From Acidicapsa ligni (GTDB taxonomy: Bacteria > Acidobacteriota > Terriglobia > Terriglobales > Acidobacteriaceae), in assembly GCF_025685655.1 (NCBI RefSeq), contig NZ_JAGSYG010000001.1:620001-684000 (forward strand): a stretch of 64,000 bases of DNA, in the 5' to 3' direction. Position 1 is the stretch's first letter. Each line of letters opens with the position of its first letter. A program made the translations under genes and the position numbers. Shown here one piece after another: positions 45,863 through 55,204 of the stretch. The notes beneath the pieces were generated by a model. That model saw nothing but the letters and a program-made list of their open reading frames with translations, searched no databases and was not told the origin of the DNA.

Positions 45863-47761
45863 ATGAAGAAATTAATCAGCGCGGGTCTTTTGTTGAGCAC
45901 GTTCGCCGGAGCCAGTGTGCATGCCGAGGTGGCAGGCTCCGCTGCGCAAAAAGCTCGTGAACACTGGGGAAGCGTGTTGCTTAGCGCAGCGCACGCTGAT
46001 GATCTTCAAGCCGCAAGTGAGGCGCTGCATCACCACGCCGCACTGGATGCTGCGGAGGGCGACGGAACCACGGCGCTCCACTGGGCCGTGTATTCCGATG
46101 ATGTTCAATTGACGAAACTCCTACTGGCTGCGGGTGCGAAGACCGATGTTCGCACGCGGATCGAGGGGCTTACGCCTCTGCATTTAGCCGCGCAGGACGG
46201 GGATGTTCGTCTGGTTGAGCTGCTGCTACATGCCGGCGCTCGGGTTGATGAAACCAACGAGGTTGGAACGACTCCTCTGATGCTGGCATCTGCTTCCGGC
46301 AATGTTGAATCGGTGCGTACGTTGTTGTCTGCCGGTGCACAGATCAATGCGAAGGAGAAGACGTATGGCCAGACTGCGCTGTTCTTCGCAGCGGCCAAGG
46401 ACCGTGCTGAAGTTGTGCAGCTTCTGCTGAGTAAAGGCGCGGACTGGAAGATAAAGACGCAGGTTGCAAAGTTGACGCGCGTAAGCCTCGGTGTGAACGG
46501 CGACCCACTTGTTTCACCAGCTGAAAAGACAGGAAAAGGCAAGCCTGAATCAACTCCTACCGGCGCTGCGGCGGGAGATCAACATGCACCAGCGACTGAA
46601 ACGGCGTCGACTGTAACAGCAAAGCCTGAAAAAACGGTCACTGAAAAAACGGCGCCTGAAGCAGCCAAACCGGTTCTCACAAAAGCAGAAGAAGAGATCG
46701 CCGAGCGTAGAAAAAATGCTGTTTATGGAGCCACTACCATCGGCGGTTTGAGCGCCCTGCTGGTAGCTGCGCGCGATGGTCACGAGGCTGCGGTACGCGA
46801 GTTGATTCGCGGCGGCGTGGACCTCGATGAAACCAGCGATACGGACCATGCAACACCGGTGATTCTGGCTGCGATCAACGGGCACTATGACCTGGCGAAG
46901 CTTTTGATCGAGAGTGGAGCCAACGTTAAGTTGGCAACGGTCGATGGAGTTACTCCGTTGTTTGCTGTCGTGGATGTACAGTGGGCTCCGCATACGTGGT
47001 ATCCGCAACCGCTTACGACGGCGGAGAAGATCAGCTACCTCGATTTGACCCAGCTAATACTGGAGCATGGGGCAGATCCAAACGCGGTGATTGCCAAGAA
47101 ATTGTGGTTCCGCAGTTTTGCGAACGACGAGTTATGGGTTGATCCCGCAGGGGCTTCAACGTTCTGGAGAGCCGCGCAGGCCGGGGACCTGGGAGCTATG
47201 AAGCTGCTGGTGGAGCATGGCGCTGATCCGCAGTTGGCGACCAAGGGCGGCGACACTCCGCTGATGCTTGCCGCGGGTCTTGGATGGGCGGCTTACTGGA
47301 CCGCGAACGCGCCTTATCCGCGAATCGATGCAGTGAAATATTGCCTGGAGCATGGCGGCGACGTGAAGGCCAAGGATGCCAAGGGATACACCGTATTACA
47401 CGGCGCCTCCTATCGTGGTGACAACGAGATGGTGAAGTATCTTGTCAGCCTTGGAGCGGATGTAAAAGTAAAGAGCAAGGCTGGCGACACGGTGGCGGAT
47501 ATGTCTAACGGGCTGTTCGAACATTCGATTCCACATCTCGACACGGTGGCGTTGCTGGAGAGCATGGGATCGGAAAATTCGCATAACTGCCGCTCCAATC
47601 AGTGCGTAGTTCCTCCCAAAGAAGACAAACTTGTAGCGGAGAAAAAGCCAACCGCTTCGGCAGATACGGATAAGACTTCCGAGCCGACAAAGGCTGAAGA
47701 ACTATCGAAAGAAGGAAAAAAGATACCAGTGACTGTGACGATAGGAAAGAGCAAGCTATGA
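45863..47761 (+). CDS. Exported ankyrin-repeat protein
   Basis: 632 residues from ATG 45863 (GGAG eight bases upstream; GTG 45851 possible). Signal peptide ~1-22 (SAGLLLSTFAGASVHAEV). About four ankyrin repeats at 40-180 (GTTALHWAVYSDDVQLTKLLLAAGAK, LTPLHLAAQDGDVRLVELLLHAGA), a Lys/Thr/Glu/Pro-rich linker ~215-290, then five or more repeats at 295-560, and a charged tail. Ankyrins bind proteins, so this may hold the DUF1592/DUF1552 pair or the TonB receptor in the periplasm. It is 25 bases after the DUF1552 gene. Confidence 0.87.
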   Translation: MKKLISAGLLLSTFAGASVHAEVAGSAAQKAREHWGSVLLSAAHADDLQAASEALHHHAALDAAEGDGTTALHWAVYSDDVQLTKLLLAAGAKTDVRTRIEGLTPLHLAAQDGDVRLVELLLHAGARVDETNEVGTTPLMLASASGNVESVRTLLSAGAQINAKEKTYGQTALFFAAAKDRAEVVQLLLSKGADWKIKTQVAKLTRVSLGVNGDPLVSPAEKTGKGKPESTPTGAAAGDQHAPATETASTVTAKPEKTVTEKTAPEAAKPVLTKAEEEIAERRKNAVYGATTIGGLSALLVAARDGHEAAVRELIRGGVDLDETSDTDHATPVILAAINGHYDLAKLLIESGANVKLATVDGVTPLFAVVDVQWAPHTWYPQPLTTAEKISYLDLTQLILEHGADPNAVIAKKLWFRSFANDELWVDPAGASTFWRAAQAGDLGAMKLLVEHGADPQLATKGGDTPLMLAAGLGWAAYWTANAPYPRIDAVKYCLEHGGDVKAKDAKGYTVLHGASYRGDNEMVKYLVSLGADVKVKSKAGDTVADMSNGLFEHSIPHLDTVALLESMGSENSHNCRSNQCVVPPKEDKLVAEKKPTASADTDKTSEPTKAEELSKEGKKIPVTVTIGKSKL

Positions 47762-47973
47762 ATACTCGATCGACCCTTCTGTTGATTCCCCATTCTCTCC
47801 CCGCGATGCGAATGCCTCTCGGCATGCATTGTTGTTGCCGCTAGAGAGTAAAGCCAAAGACTTATATGCAGCTGGAGACGTACAGACACGAATGTGCGCC
47901 TTAAGAGCTATTTGGTAAGGGAATTCATTGCATCTCTGCGTTACGGAGAGCCAACAGAAAGGTCGGTTTTGCT

Positions 47974-50900
47974 ATGTACAAACGTATTGTCTTCATTCTT
48001 GTATTGTTACTTTTAATTTCATCTCGAGGTGCGCTGGCACAGGGCATTTCAGCAACCCTGCGTGGAACTGTGCGCGACAGTTCGGGAGCTGCTTTGCGCG
48101 GCGCCAAGGTCATTGCCAGGAACACGGATAAGGGTATCGAGCGGACAACCGTTACCAACGAATCGGGAGACTATGTGCTCCCTGAGCTGCCAGCTCAGAC
48201 ATACGCCATTACCGTGAGTGCGGATGGATTTCAACCGCGTGTTTACAAGGGATTCGTATTACAGGTAGATCAGGAAGCACGACTTGATGCGAATCTCACC
48301 GTGGGCAGCGTGGCAGAGGAAGTGACGGTGACGACGACCGCACCGCTGATTCAATCAGAAGACTCTTCCAACGGCGCTGTTATCGACGAGCAGAAGATCA
48401 AGGATCTTCCTCTGAATGGGCGAAACTTCTGGCAGCTTGCACAACTGAATCCGAATGTCTCGAACCCGGTGAGCGGTTCAAGCCTGAGTGCGCGAGGTGG
48501 ATTCAACATCGCAGGTAATCGCGAAGAAGTGAACAACTATCTTCTCGATGGCGTGGATAACAATGATTGGACAACGGGACAGCCCACTGTGCGGCCCTCA
48601 GTGGATGCGATTCGCGAGTTCAGAATTCTCACCGGTGTATATGAAGCGGAGTATGGGCAAAAGGCCGGTGGCCAGGTAATCCTGACTACCAAGTCTGGAA
48701 CGAACCACATCCACGGTACGTTGTTCGAGTTTTATGCAGAGCCGAATCTGGCTGCGGAGAATTACTTCAATGGAGGCAATCCGCCGCAACGCAATCAATT
48801 CGGTGGTTCGCTCGGCGGGCCTGTGCGAAAAGATAAGACGTTCTATTTCGCCGCCTATGAAGGTACGCGTAGCAAGTCGCTGCAGCCTGGCCTGGAGCAG
48901 ATTCCTTATGCGGCAGAACGCGCTCCAGATGCGGCAGGATTCTATGAAATCTATTCCTCCGCAGTCGTTGCTGCACCGGGTACCGGCACACCTTATAGCC
49001 AGAACACAGCAGGAGCATATCTGATTCCATCCAGCCAGGTTGCCACGCAGAGCGTGTACCTGTTGAATGGTGGTTTCTGGCCCGGCACTACGTCCGCGGC
49101 GACGACACCGGTAAATGTCACCAACCCCCGAGCCAACATTTCGAATGCAGATCAGGGCACGGTTCGGGTCGATCAAGTTATATCCAGCAAGAACACGTTT
49201 GGAGTTGCATACACGCTCTACAGCGGTTTGGATTCAGGCGCCGCACTAACAGGGTCCAGCCCATACCTGCCGGGATATGGTGTGGATCAGCCGCAGCTCT
49301 ACCAGCATGTCGCTATCAACGATGATCATGCTTTTTCTCCTACGTTATATAACGAGGCGCGCGTAGGCTTCAATCGCATGGCGGCTAACTATCAGAACCA
49401 GGATCGCGGTCTAGGCAATCAAGTAGCTGCGCTTGGCTTGCCGCAGGGCGGAGCTTATGATTTCCAATCTTCGGCACGCGGCAATACTGGCCTGCCGGGC
49501 ATCGCAATCACTGGTTATACGAGCATCGGTCTTACCGGTGATCCACAGTGGCGTGGCGACAATGTGATCAACGTAACCGATGCGGTAACGCTGATTCGCG
49601 GCAGCCACACGTTGAAGTTTGGTGGAAGCTATCTGGACTTCTTCAAGCATTCGTTCTATGTCACAACGGGACGCGGAGCCTTTGGTTTCACGGGCCAATA
49701 TACAGGAAATGCATTTGCCGATTTTCTGCTGGGTAACATCGCAACTCTTTCCTATGGCAATGGCAATCTGGATCAGTATCCATTGCAAAAGAGCGGAGCG
49801 TTTTACGCACAGGATGAGTGGAGAATTCGACCTTCGCTCACTCTGAACTATGGTCTGCGCTACGATCTGGATGGCCAGCAAAAAGAGAAAAACAACAAGA
49901 TCGATTATTTCGATTCAACTGCGGCTACATTGAACACGGGCAATGGGCAGGAGTACTCCGTCGATCCTTCAACAGGTCATCTCGTGCAGATAGGAACGGT
50001 TCCGGTAACGCATACGAATTCCAACATGCCCTGGACCAATTTCGCGCCACGCGTCGGCTTTGCGTATCGACCGGGATCGAGCGCAGATACTGTGATCCGC
50101 GGTGGGTACGGACTCTACTACAGCCAAAATATCGTGAGCGATGGAAACCTGTTTGCGGCCTTCGGACTGGGCTCCCCGTTTGTGATTCAGGAGAGCTACT
50201 CGGGAACGACATGGGCCAATCCAATTCCTACTGGAATCAAGGCTGGAGCCATCTCCATCACTACTGTGCCCCGTAACCTGGCTACGCCCTACAACCAGGA
50301 ATGGAGCCTCGGTGTACAGCATGAGTTCAATCACAAGACGCTGGTTGAGATCACGTACCAGGGCAGCAAGGGCACGCACTTCATCCTTCCTTACAACATC
50401 AATCAACCCCTGGTTGCGGCGAATGCTTCAGCGAGCATTCAATCGCGCCGGCCCTGGAATCAATGGTCGTCGATTACCAATTATGCAGGTGCTTCTTCAT
50501 CGAGCTATAACAGCCTCGTTCTGCGTGCGGAACAGCGTTTTTCAGGTGGGCTGACTTTCCTATCGAGCTTCGTGTATAGCAAGTCCCTCGACCTTGGTGG
50601 AACGAATGGCGATAACTCGCCACAGAATCCATTGAACCTAAGTTCAGAGTGGGGACCTTCTCTCTTTGATCAGAAGTTTCGCGTCATTACAAACGGAATT
50701 TACGATCTGCCATTTGGCAACGGAAAGCAGTGGCTGGCGGGATCTCCACTCTTAGTTCGTTCGCTTGTAAGTGGATGGAGAGCGACGGGTATCCTTACAC
50801 TGCAGAGTGGCAGGCCCTTCTCTCCTGTAACTACGGATGGTCTGGCGTCTGACACTGGCGCTACCGATCGTGCGTTTGTCGTAGGAGATCCGAACCTGTC

Positions 50901-51252
50901 CCACAAGTCGGTGAAGGAGTGGTTTAATACTGCAGCCTACCGTCCTAATGATCCTGCCAACGGGGAGAACCTCAGCAACAACAAGGCTGCCGGATATGTA
51001 TTCAATTACGGCAACGCTGCTCGCAACAGCCTGCGCGGGCCTGGCATTCAAAACTTCGACGCCGGACTCTTCAGGGATGTTGAGGTACGTGAAGGGCAGA
51101 TATTGCAGGTGCGCGCCGAGGCCTTCAACGCATTTAATCACCCTAACTTTTCAGCTCCAGGGAGCAACGCAGCGTCCGGTACGTTTGGCGAGATTACTTC
51201 CACTGCTTTGGCTAATCGGCAACTTCAATTTGGATTGAAGTACATCTTCTGA
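47974..51252 (+). CDS. TonB-dependent receptor, Oar-like, of the scavenging locus
   Basis: 1092 residues. Signal peptide ~1-23 (VLLLLISSRGALAQ). CarboxypepD_reg domain at ~27-105 (ATLRGTVRDSSGAALRGAKVIAR), plug domain ~125-235 (IKDLPLNGRNFWQLAQLNPN, NNYLLDGVDNNDWTTGQPTVRPS), then a long barrel ending FGLKYIF. A 212-base gap separates it from the ankyrin gene and 87 bases separate it from the creatininase-like gene. In this setting it is the natural outer-membrane entry for the substrate handled by the downstream amidohydrolase and ABC importer. Substrate not identifiable from sequence. Confidence 0.92.
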   Translation: MYKRIVFILVLLLLISSRGALAQGISATLRGTVRDSSGAALRGAKVIARNTDKGIERTTVTNESGDYVLPELPAQTYAITVSADGFQPRVYKGFVLQVDQEARLDANLTVGSVAEEVTVTTTAPLIQSEDSSNGAVIDEQKIKDLPLNGRNFWQLAQLNPNVSNPVSGSSLSARGGFNIAGNREEVNNYLLDGVDNNDWTTGQPTVRPSVDAIREFRILTGVYEAEYGQKAGGQVILTTKSGTNHIHGTLFEFYAEPNLAAENYFNGGNPPQRNQFGGSLGGPVRKDKTFYFAAYEGTRSKSLQPGLEQIPYAAERAPDAAGFYEIYSSAVVAAPGTGTPYSQNTAGAYLIPSSQVATQSVYLLNGGFWPGTTSAATTPVNVTNPRANISNADQGTVRVDQVISSKNTFGVAYTLYSGLDSGAALTGSSPYLPGYGVDQPQLYQHVAINDDHAFSPTLYNEARVGFNRMAANYQNQDRGLGNQVAALGLPQGGAYDFQSSARGNTGLPGIAITGYTSIGLTGDPQWRGDNVINVTDAVTLIRGSHTLKFGGSYLDFFKHSFYVTTGRGAFGFTGQYTGNAFADFLLGNIATLSYGNGNLDQYPLQKSGAFYAQDEWRIRPSLTLNYGLRYDLDGQQKEKNNKIDYFDSTAATLNTGNGQEYSVDPSTGHLVQIGTVPVTHTNSNMPWTNFAPRVGFAYRPGSSADTVIRGGYGLYYSQNIVSDGNLFAAFGLGSPFVIQESYSGTTWANPIPTGIKAGAISITTVPRNLATPYNQEWSLGVQHEFNHKTLVEITYQGSKGTHFILPYNINQPLVAANASASIQSRRPWNQWSSITNYAGASSSSYNSLVLRAEQRFSGGLTFLSSFVYSKSLDLGGTNGDNSPQNPLNLSSEWGPSLFDQKFRVITNGIYDLPFGNGKQWLAGSPLLVRSLVSGWRATGILTLQSGRPFSPVTTDGLASDTGATDRAFVVGDPNLSHKSVKEWFNTAAYRPNDPANGENLSNNKAAGYVFNYGNAARNSLRGPGIQNFDAGLFRDVEVREGQILQVRAEAFNAFNHPNFSAPGSNAASGTFGEITSTALANRQLQFGLKYIF

Positions 51253-51339
51253 TCTGTGCTCAAGATACTGTGCTTCAGGTGCTGCAATAACAGTAGCCAA
51301 TGCATTCATTGAATCGCCAAAAGAGAATCGAGGATTAAG

Positions 51340-52272
51340 ATGCAAACGGGATTAAGTCGAAATCATTTTCTGACGGGATTGGCAGCGTCGCTTCTGCTTG
51401 TAAGTGGTGTTGCCGCAGGCGCCAGGCCCCTCGCAAATACAGCGGCTTCTGCTACGAAGAAACACGCCGCAGAGGTTGTAGATATCGAACTGCTGACCTG
51501 GCCTGAGATCTATAAGGCCATTCACGAGGAAGGCAAGACGACAGCGCTTCTATTCAATGGCGGCACGGAGCAGCGCGGGCCACAGGGCGTTACAGGTGCA
51601 CATAACTTCATTGCGCATGCAACTGCCGATGCGATCGCGAGAAAGCTGGGGAATGCGCTGGTCGCTCCCGTGTTGCCTTTTTCCGTGAACAGGGCGAGCG
51701 CAGATTTGCCGGGAACCATTGGGATCAACGGGCAGGTATTTGCCGAGATTAATGAACAGGTAGCTGAGCAGTTGATTATCAATGGTTTCAAGAACGTAAT
51801 TCTGCTGGGGGATCATGGCGGTGGCCAGAAGGAGCTGAAGGACGTTGCATCAAAACTGGATGCAAAGTACGCTCCGCAAGGAGTGCATGTCTTCTACTCC
51901 GATGGACCGTACACAAAAGCCAACGATGCATTCTTCGCATGGTTGGATAAGAATGGATATCCGCCGAGCACGCACGCAGGCATTCCCGATACTTCAGAAA
52001 TGCTGTACCTGGAAGGCGATCAGCCCTGGATTCGCAAGGAGTTGCTCCCGACGGCGCTGGGGGATGCTCCAAGAAAGCCGGGCTCTACTCCCGACCCCAA
52101 TGTAAAACTGATTCATAATGGAATCAGTGGAGATGCTCGGCGGAGTTCGTTCGAACTGGGAAAGCGGTTTATCGATCTGAAGGTTGATTACGGAGTGCAG
52201 CAGATTCAGGAGTTGGTTGCACATGGGAGTGATGCACAGGCAAAGCCCGATGCCTCTGCGGGAACGCGCTAG
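51340..52272 (+). CDS. Exported creatininase-family amidohydrolase with atypical metal ligands
   Basis: 310 residues. N-terminal signal-like region (HFLTGLAASLLLVSGVAAGARP). The fold matches creatininase (LLTWPEIYKAI, NGGTEQRGPQ, VAPVLPFSVNRAS, VILLGDHGGGQKEL). Classic members have EQHGPHLPLGTD, with His and Asp as zinc ligands; here the line reads EQRGPQGVTGAH, so the usual His is Arg and the usual Asp is His. HGG is kept. Creatininase relatives open cyclic or linear amides (creatinine, Fapy, mycofactocin precursor). Its exported position, next to a TonB receptor, suggests periplasmic processing of the imported compound. Family moderate-high, activity uncertain. Confidence 0.8.
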   Translation: MQTGLSRNHFLTGLAASLLLVSGVAAGARPLANTAASATKKHAAEVVDIELLTWPEIYKAIHEEGKTTALLFNGGTEQRGPQGVTGAHNFIAHATADAIARKLGNALVAPVLPFSVNRASADLPGTIGINGQVFAEINEQVAEQLIINGFKNVILLGDHGGGQKELKDVASKLDAKYAPQGVHVFYSDGPYTKANDAFFAWLDKNGYPPSTHAGIPDTSEMLYLEGDQPWIRKELLPTALGDAPRKPGSTPDPNVKLIHNGISGDARRSSFELGKRFIDLKVDYGVQQIQELVAHGSDAQAKPDASAGTR

Positions 52273-52321
52273 AGGGAATGATTCGTCAGTTACGAATGGG
52301 TAGGGATTTCACAGGAAAAGG

Positions 52322-53365
52322 ATGATTGCGATGAGTGCAACGACTGCAACAGTGGACGTGGAACTGGATACAAAACACAGCGAATTAAGCAACGCGCCGC
52401 TTGCGTTTTTTTATGAACACCCGCAGTGGTTTCAGCCTACCTTTGCGGAGCTGGATAAGCGTGGTGAAAGCTACAGCAAGATCTTCGCGCCGGAGCATTT
52501 TTATACGCCGGGTGGAGAGCGTCCCGGGTTCCGCGTGCTGTTTAATCGCATGAGCCCATCGGCAGATCGGCGTGGGCATGGATCGGCGATTTTGCATACG
52601 CTGAGCTGGCTGGGGCAGTTGGAGTTGCAGGGTGTACGTGTGATCAACGGGACCAAGGCTTTCCGGTATGAGATATCGAAGGCGCTGCAATTGTCGTTGC
52701 TTGCTGAGCTTGGCATTCGCTTTCCCAAGTCACGCGTGATTCATGATCCTCGTCACGCAGTTGCGGCCAGCGAAGGGCTGCGCTATCCCGTGGTGGTTAA
52801 GCCAAATGTCGGAGGCAGCGGCGCCGGCATTGTGCGCTTCGATTCCCCTGCGGAATTGCAGGCTGCAATTGATGCGGGCACCCTGGAACTGGGCTTCGAT
52901 CATATCGGACTGGTGCAGGAGTTTGTGCCGGCACGAGGCGGCCATATCACTCGCGTTGAGACGTTGGGCGGGAAGTATCTGTATGCAATCCAGGTGCACC
53001 TGACCGGGGAGACATTTGATCTTTGTCCCGCGGATATTTGCCAGAGTACACGTGGAGAAGCGCTGACGAATACCGGCGGCGGGGCCTGCGTGATTGAGGC
53101 AGCGAAGGCCGGGCTCAAGGTGGAGGGATATACGCCTCCCGCAGATGTGATCGCGAATGTTGAAAAGATTGTGCAGGCAGCGGGTATCGACGTCGGTGGC
53201 ATCGAGTATGTCGTGGATGATCGCGACGGCGAGGTCTACTATTACGACGTAAATGCGCTTTCCAACTTTGTTGCGGACGCCACGCGCGTGGTCGGTTTCA
53301 ATCCCTTCGAGAACCTTGCGGATTATCTGCAGGCAGTCGTTGAAGCAGAGGTGAACCGTGGCTAG
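52322..53365 (+). CDS. RimK-like ATP-grasp ligase
   Basis: 347 residues, cytoplasmic. ATP-grasp signatures: YPVVVKPNVGGSGAGIVRF (~160-178, binding Lys and Gly-rich loop), LVQEFVPARGGHITRVE (~197-213) and DVGGIEYVVDDRDGEVYYYDVNALSNF (~293-319), where the metal-binding pair is DVN rather than the more usual EVN. Such enzymes join a carboxylate to an amine or thiol using ATP. The acceptor is unknown. It overlaps the following monooxygenase gene by 8 bases and follows the creatininase-like gene by 49, so it belongs to the same transcript. ATG 52331 is an alternative start. Confidence 0.85.
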   Translation: MIAMSATTATVDVELDTKHSELSNAPLAFFYEHPQWFQPTFAELDKRGESYSKIFAPEHFYTPGGERPGFRVLFNRMSPSADRRGHGSAILHTLSWLGQLELQGVRVINGTKAFRYEISKALQLSLLAELGIRFPKSRVIHDPRHAVAASEGLRYPVVVKPNVGGSGAGIVRFDSPAELQAAIDAGTLELGFDHIGLVQEFVPARGGHITRVETLGGKYLYAIQVHLTGETFDLCPADICQSTRGEALTNTGGGACVIEAAKAGLKVEGYTPPADVIANVEKIVQAAGIDVGGIEYVVDDRDGEVYYYDVNALSNFVADATRVVGFNPFENLADYLQAVVEAEVNRG

Positions 53366-54404
53366 CTCCGGGATTCGCTTCGGGTTTTGGACGCCTACAT
53401 TTGGCGGCTGGCTGCGTAATGTTGAAGATGAACAGATGCCAACGACGTGGGAGTATGTGCGTCGATTGGTGCAGCGCAGTGAAGAGCTTGGCTATGCTCT
53501 CACGCTGATTCCAGAACTGAACCTGAATGACATCAAGGGCATTGAAGCGCCCAGCCTGGATGCGTGGTCCACAACCGCAGCGCTGGCTGCGGTGACAAAG
53601 AGCATCGAGCTAATGGTGGCTGTGCGGCCAACGTTTCATACGCCTGCACTTGCAGCCAAGCAGGCATCGAACATCGACCATATCAGCGGCGGTCGCCTGT
53701 CGTTGAATGTCGTCTCGTCCTGGTGGGAACAAGAGGCGCGCATGTACGGAGTGCAGTTCGACAAGCATGACGATCGCTATGCGCGCACCTCGGAGTGGCT
53801 GGATATTGTGGACGGCGTATGGAGCCAGCCGCGCTTTAGTTTTAGCGGCAAATTCTATTCCGTCGAAGACACGGTGCTTGAGCCGAAGCCGGTGAGGAAG
53901 CCTCGAATTCCGCTCTATGCCGGTGGTGAATCGGATACGGCAAAGGATCTGATCGCGCGCAAGTGCGATGCCTATCTCATGCATGGAGACTCGCCTGAAG
54001 TGGTGGGCAGCAAGATTGCAGACATGCGTGAACGCCGTGAAAAGCTGGGGCTGCCGCCGATGCAGTATGGCGTGGCAGGCTACGCAATTGTGCGTGAAAC
54101 AGAGGCTGAGGCCAAGCGTGAGTTAGAGCGCATAACCGACGTGAAGCAGAATGCATCCGGCTTCGCGAACTACCAGCAATGGCTGGCGGGAACGCAACTG
54201 GAGCGCAGAATGTCGATCGAGGAATACTCGGTTTCAAATCGAGGTTTGAGAACCGGCCTTGTCGGCTCCGTGAACCAGGTTCAGGATCGGCTTGGTGAGT
54301 TTGAGCGCGTTGGCGTGGATCTCACGCTGCTTCAGTTCAGCCCTCAATACGAGGAAATGGAGCGCTTTGGCGAATTGGTAATTCGCGAGTTAGCTACCGC
54401 ATGA
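53358..54404 (+). CDS. LLM-class FMNH2-dependent monooxygenase (SsuD/SfnG-like)
   Basis: 348 residues, GTG start overlapping the ATP-grasp gene. Bacterial-luciferase fold: FGFWTPTFGGWLRN, TIPELNLN-type strand, NIDHISGGRLSLNVVSSWWEQEARMYG, HDDRYARTSEWLDIVDGVW, PRIPLYAGGESDTAKDLIARKCDAYLMHGD. These stretches fit the alkanesulfonate/dimethylsulfone monooxygenase branch. Members use reduced FMN and oxygen to cut C-S bonds or hydroxylate. No flavin reductase gene is adjacent. A methionine-type importer follows with ATGA overlap, supporting a sulfur compound, but this is inference. Confidence 0.87.
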   Translation: MASSGIRFGFWTPTFGGWLRNVEDEQMPTTWEYVRRLVQRSEELGYALTLIPELNLNDIKGIEAPSLDAWSTTAALAAVTKSIELMVAVRPTFHTPALAAKQASNIDHISGGRLSLNVVSSWWEQEARMYGVQFDKHDDRYARTSEWLDIVDGVWSQPRFSFSGKFYSVEDTVLEPKPVRKPRIPLYAGGESDTAKDLIARKCDAYLMHGDSPEVVGSKIADMRERREKLGLPPMQYGVAGYAIVRETEAEAKRELERITDVKQNASGFANYQQWLAGTQLERRMSIEEYSVSNRGLRTGLVGSVNQVQDRLGEFERVGVDLTLLQFSPQYEEMERFGELVIRELATA

Positions 54405-55204
54405 AGATCGCCGCGAGTTACACAACTACTCTGCGACGAGTAGCCGTGCTTGCTGGATTTTCCGTTCTGTTGACCTTGGCGGGTTGCCGTCAAAACAGCA
54501 GCAGCGATCTGCGTGTTGGCGTAACGCCAGGACCAGCGGAAGAGATTCTCGACGCAATCAAGCCCGATCTTGAGAAGCAGGGCATACATCTCAAGATCGT
54601 TCCGTTCACAGATTACGTGCAACCGGACATGGCTCTTGCGAGCGGCGATCTGGATGCGAATCTCTATCAGAACACTGCATTCCTCGCGCTCTTCAATCGC
54701 GATCATGGTGCGCATTTTGTTTCGCTGGGCAAGGTGTATCTGCCTCCCATGGCGATCTATGCAGGGAAGACAAAAAGCCTTGCTGCATTGCAGAGCGGCG
54801 CGCGGATTGCGCTGCCAAATGATCCAGTGAACGAAGGACGCGGTCTGCACTTGCTGGAGACAGCAGGCCTGATAAAGCTGGCCGCAGGAAACGATGCGAA
54901 GATAGCCGATAATCCAAAGCATCTCGTATTGCAGCCTATTGACGCGGCGCAGCTTCCACGCAGTCTTGAAGATGTAGATCTGGCCGTGATCAATGCCAAC
55001 TTCGCATTGGACGCCGGACTAAATCCCAGGACTGGCTCACTGCTGAGTGAGACTGCGGATTCTCCCTATGCCAACGTACTGGCGGTAAACAGCGATAAGC
55101 AGAATGTGCCTCAATTACTGGCGTTGGCTGCACTGTTGACTGGCGAACACGCAAGAACTTTTGTGACGGAACATTATCATGGGGCAATCTATCCAGCGAA
55201 ATAA
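54401..55204 (+). CDS. MetQ-type substrate-binding lipoprotein
   Basis: 267 residues. Signal with lipobox LTLAGC (Cys about 28), then NlpA/MetQ core: LRVGVTPGPAEEILDAIKPDLEKQGIHLKIVPFTDYVQPD and QNTAFLALFNRDHGAHFVSLGKVYLPPMAIYAGKTKSL. The start ATG shares bases with the monooxygenase stop (ATGA). MetQ proteins bind methionine or related small sulfur amino acids; location after an LLM monooxygenase suggests a different ligand. High for family, ligand unknown. Confidence 0.88.
   Translation: MKIAASYTTTLRRVAVLAGFSVLLTLAGCRQNSSSDLRVGVTPGPAEEILDAIKPDLEKQGIHLKIVPFTDYVQPDMALASGDLDANLYQNTAFLALFNRDHGAHFVSLGKVYLPPMAIYAGKTKSLAALQSGARIALPNDPVNEGRGLHLLETAGLIKLAAGNDAKIADNPKHLVLQPIDAAQLPRSLEDVDLAVINANFALDAGLNPRTGSLLSETADSPYANVLAVNSDKQNVPQLLALAALLTGEHARTFVTEHYHGAIYPAK

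Noticed and set aside
47758..47844. 28-codon frame whose ATG overlaps the ankyrin stop codon (ATGA)
   Set aside because: The overlap is suggestive, but the product is tiny, with a CCCR end, no domain and no conservation evidence; kept out of the gene list.
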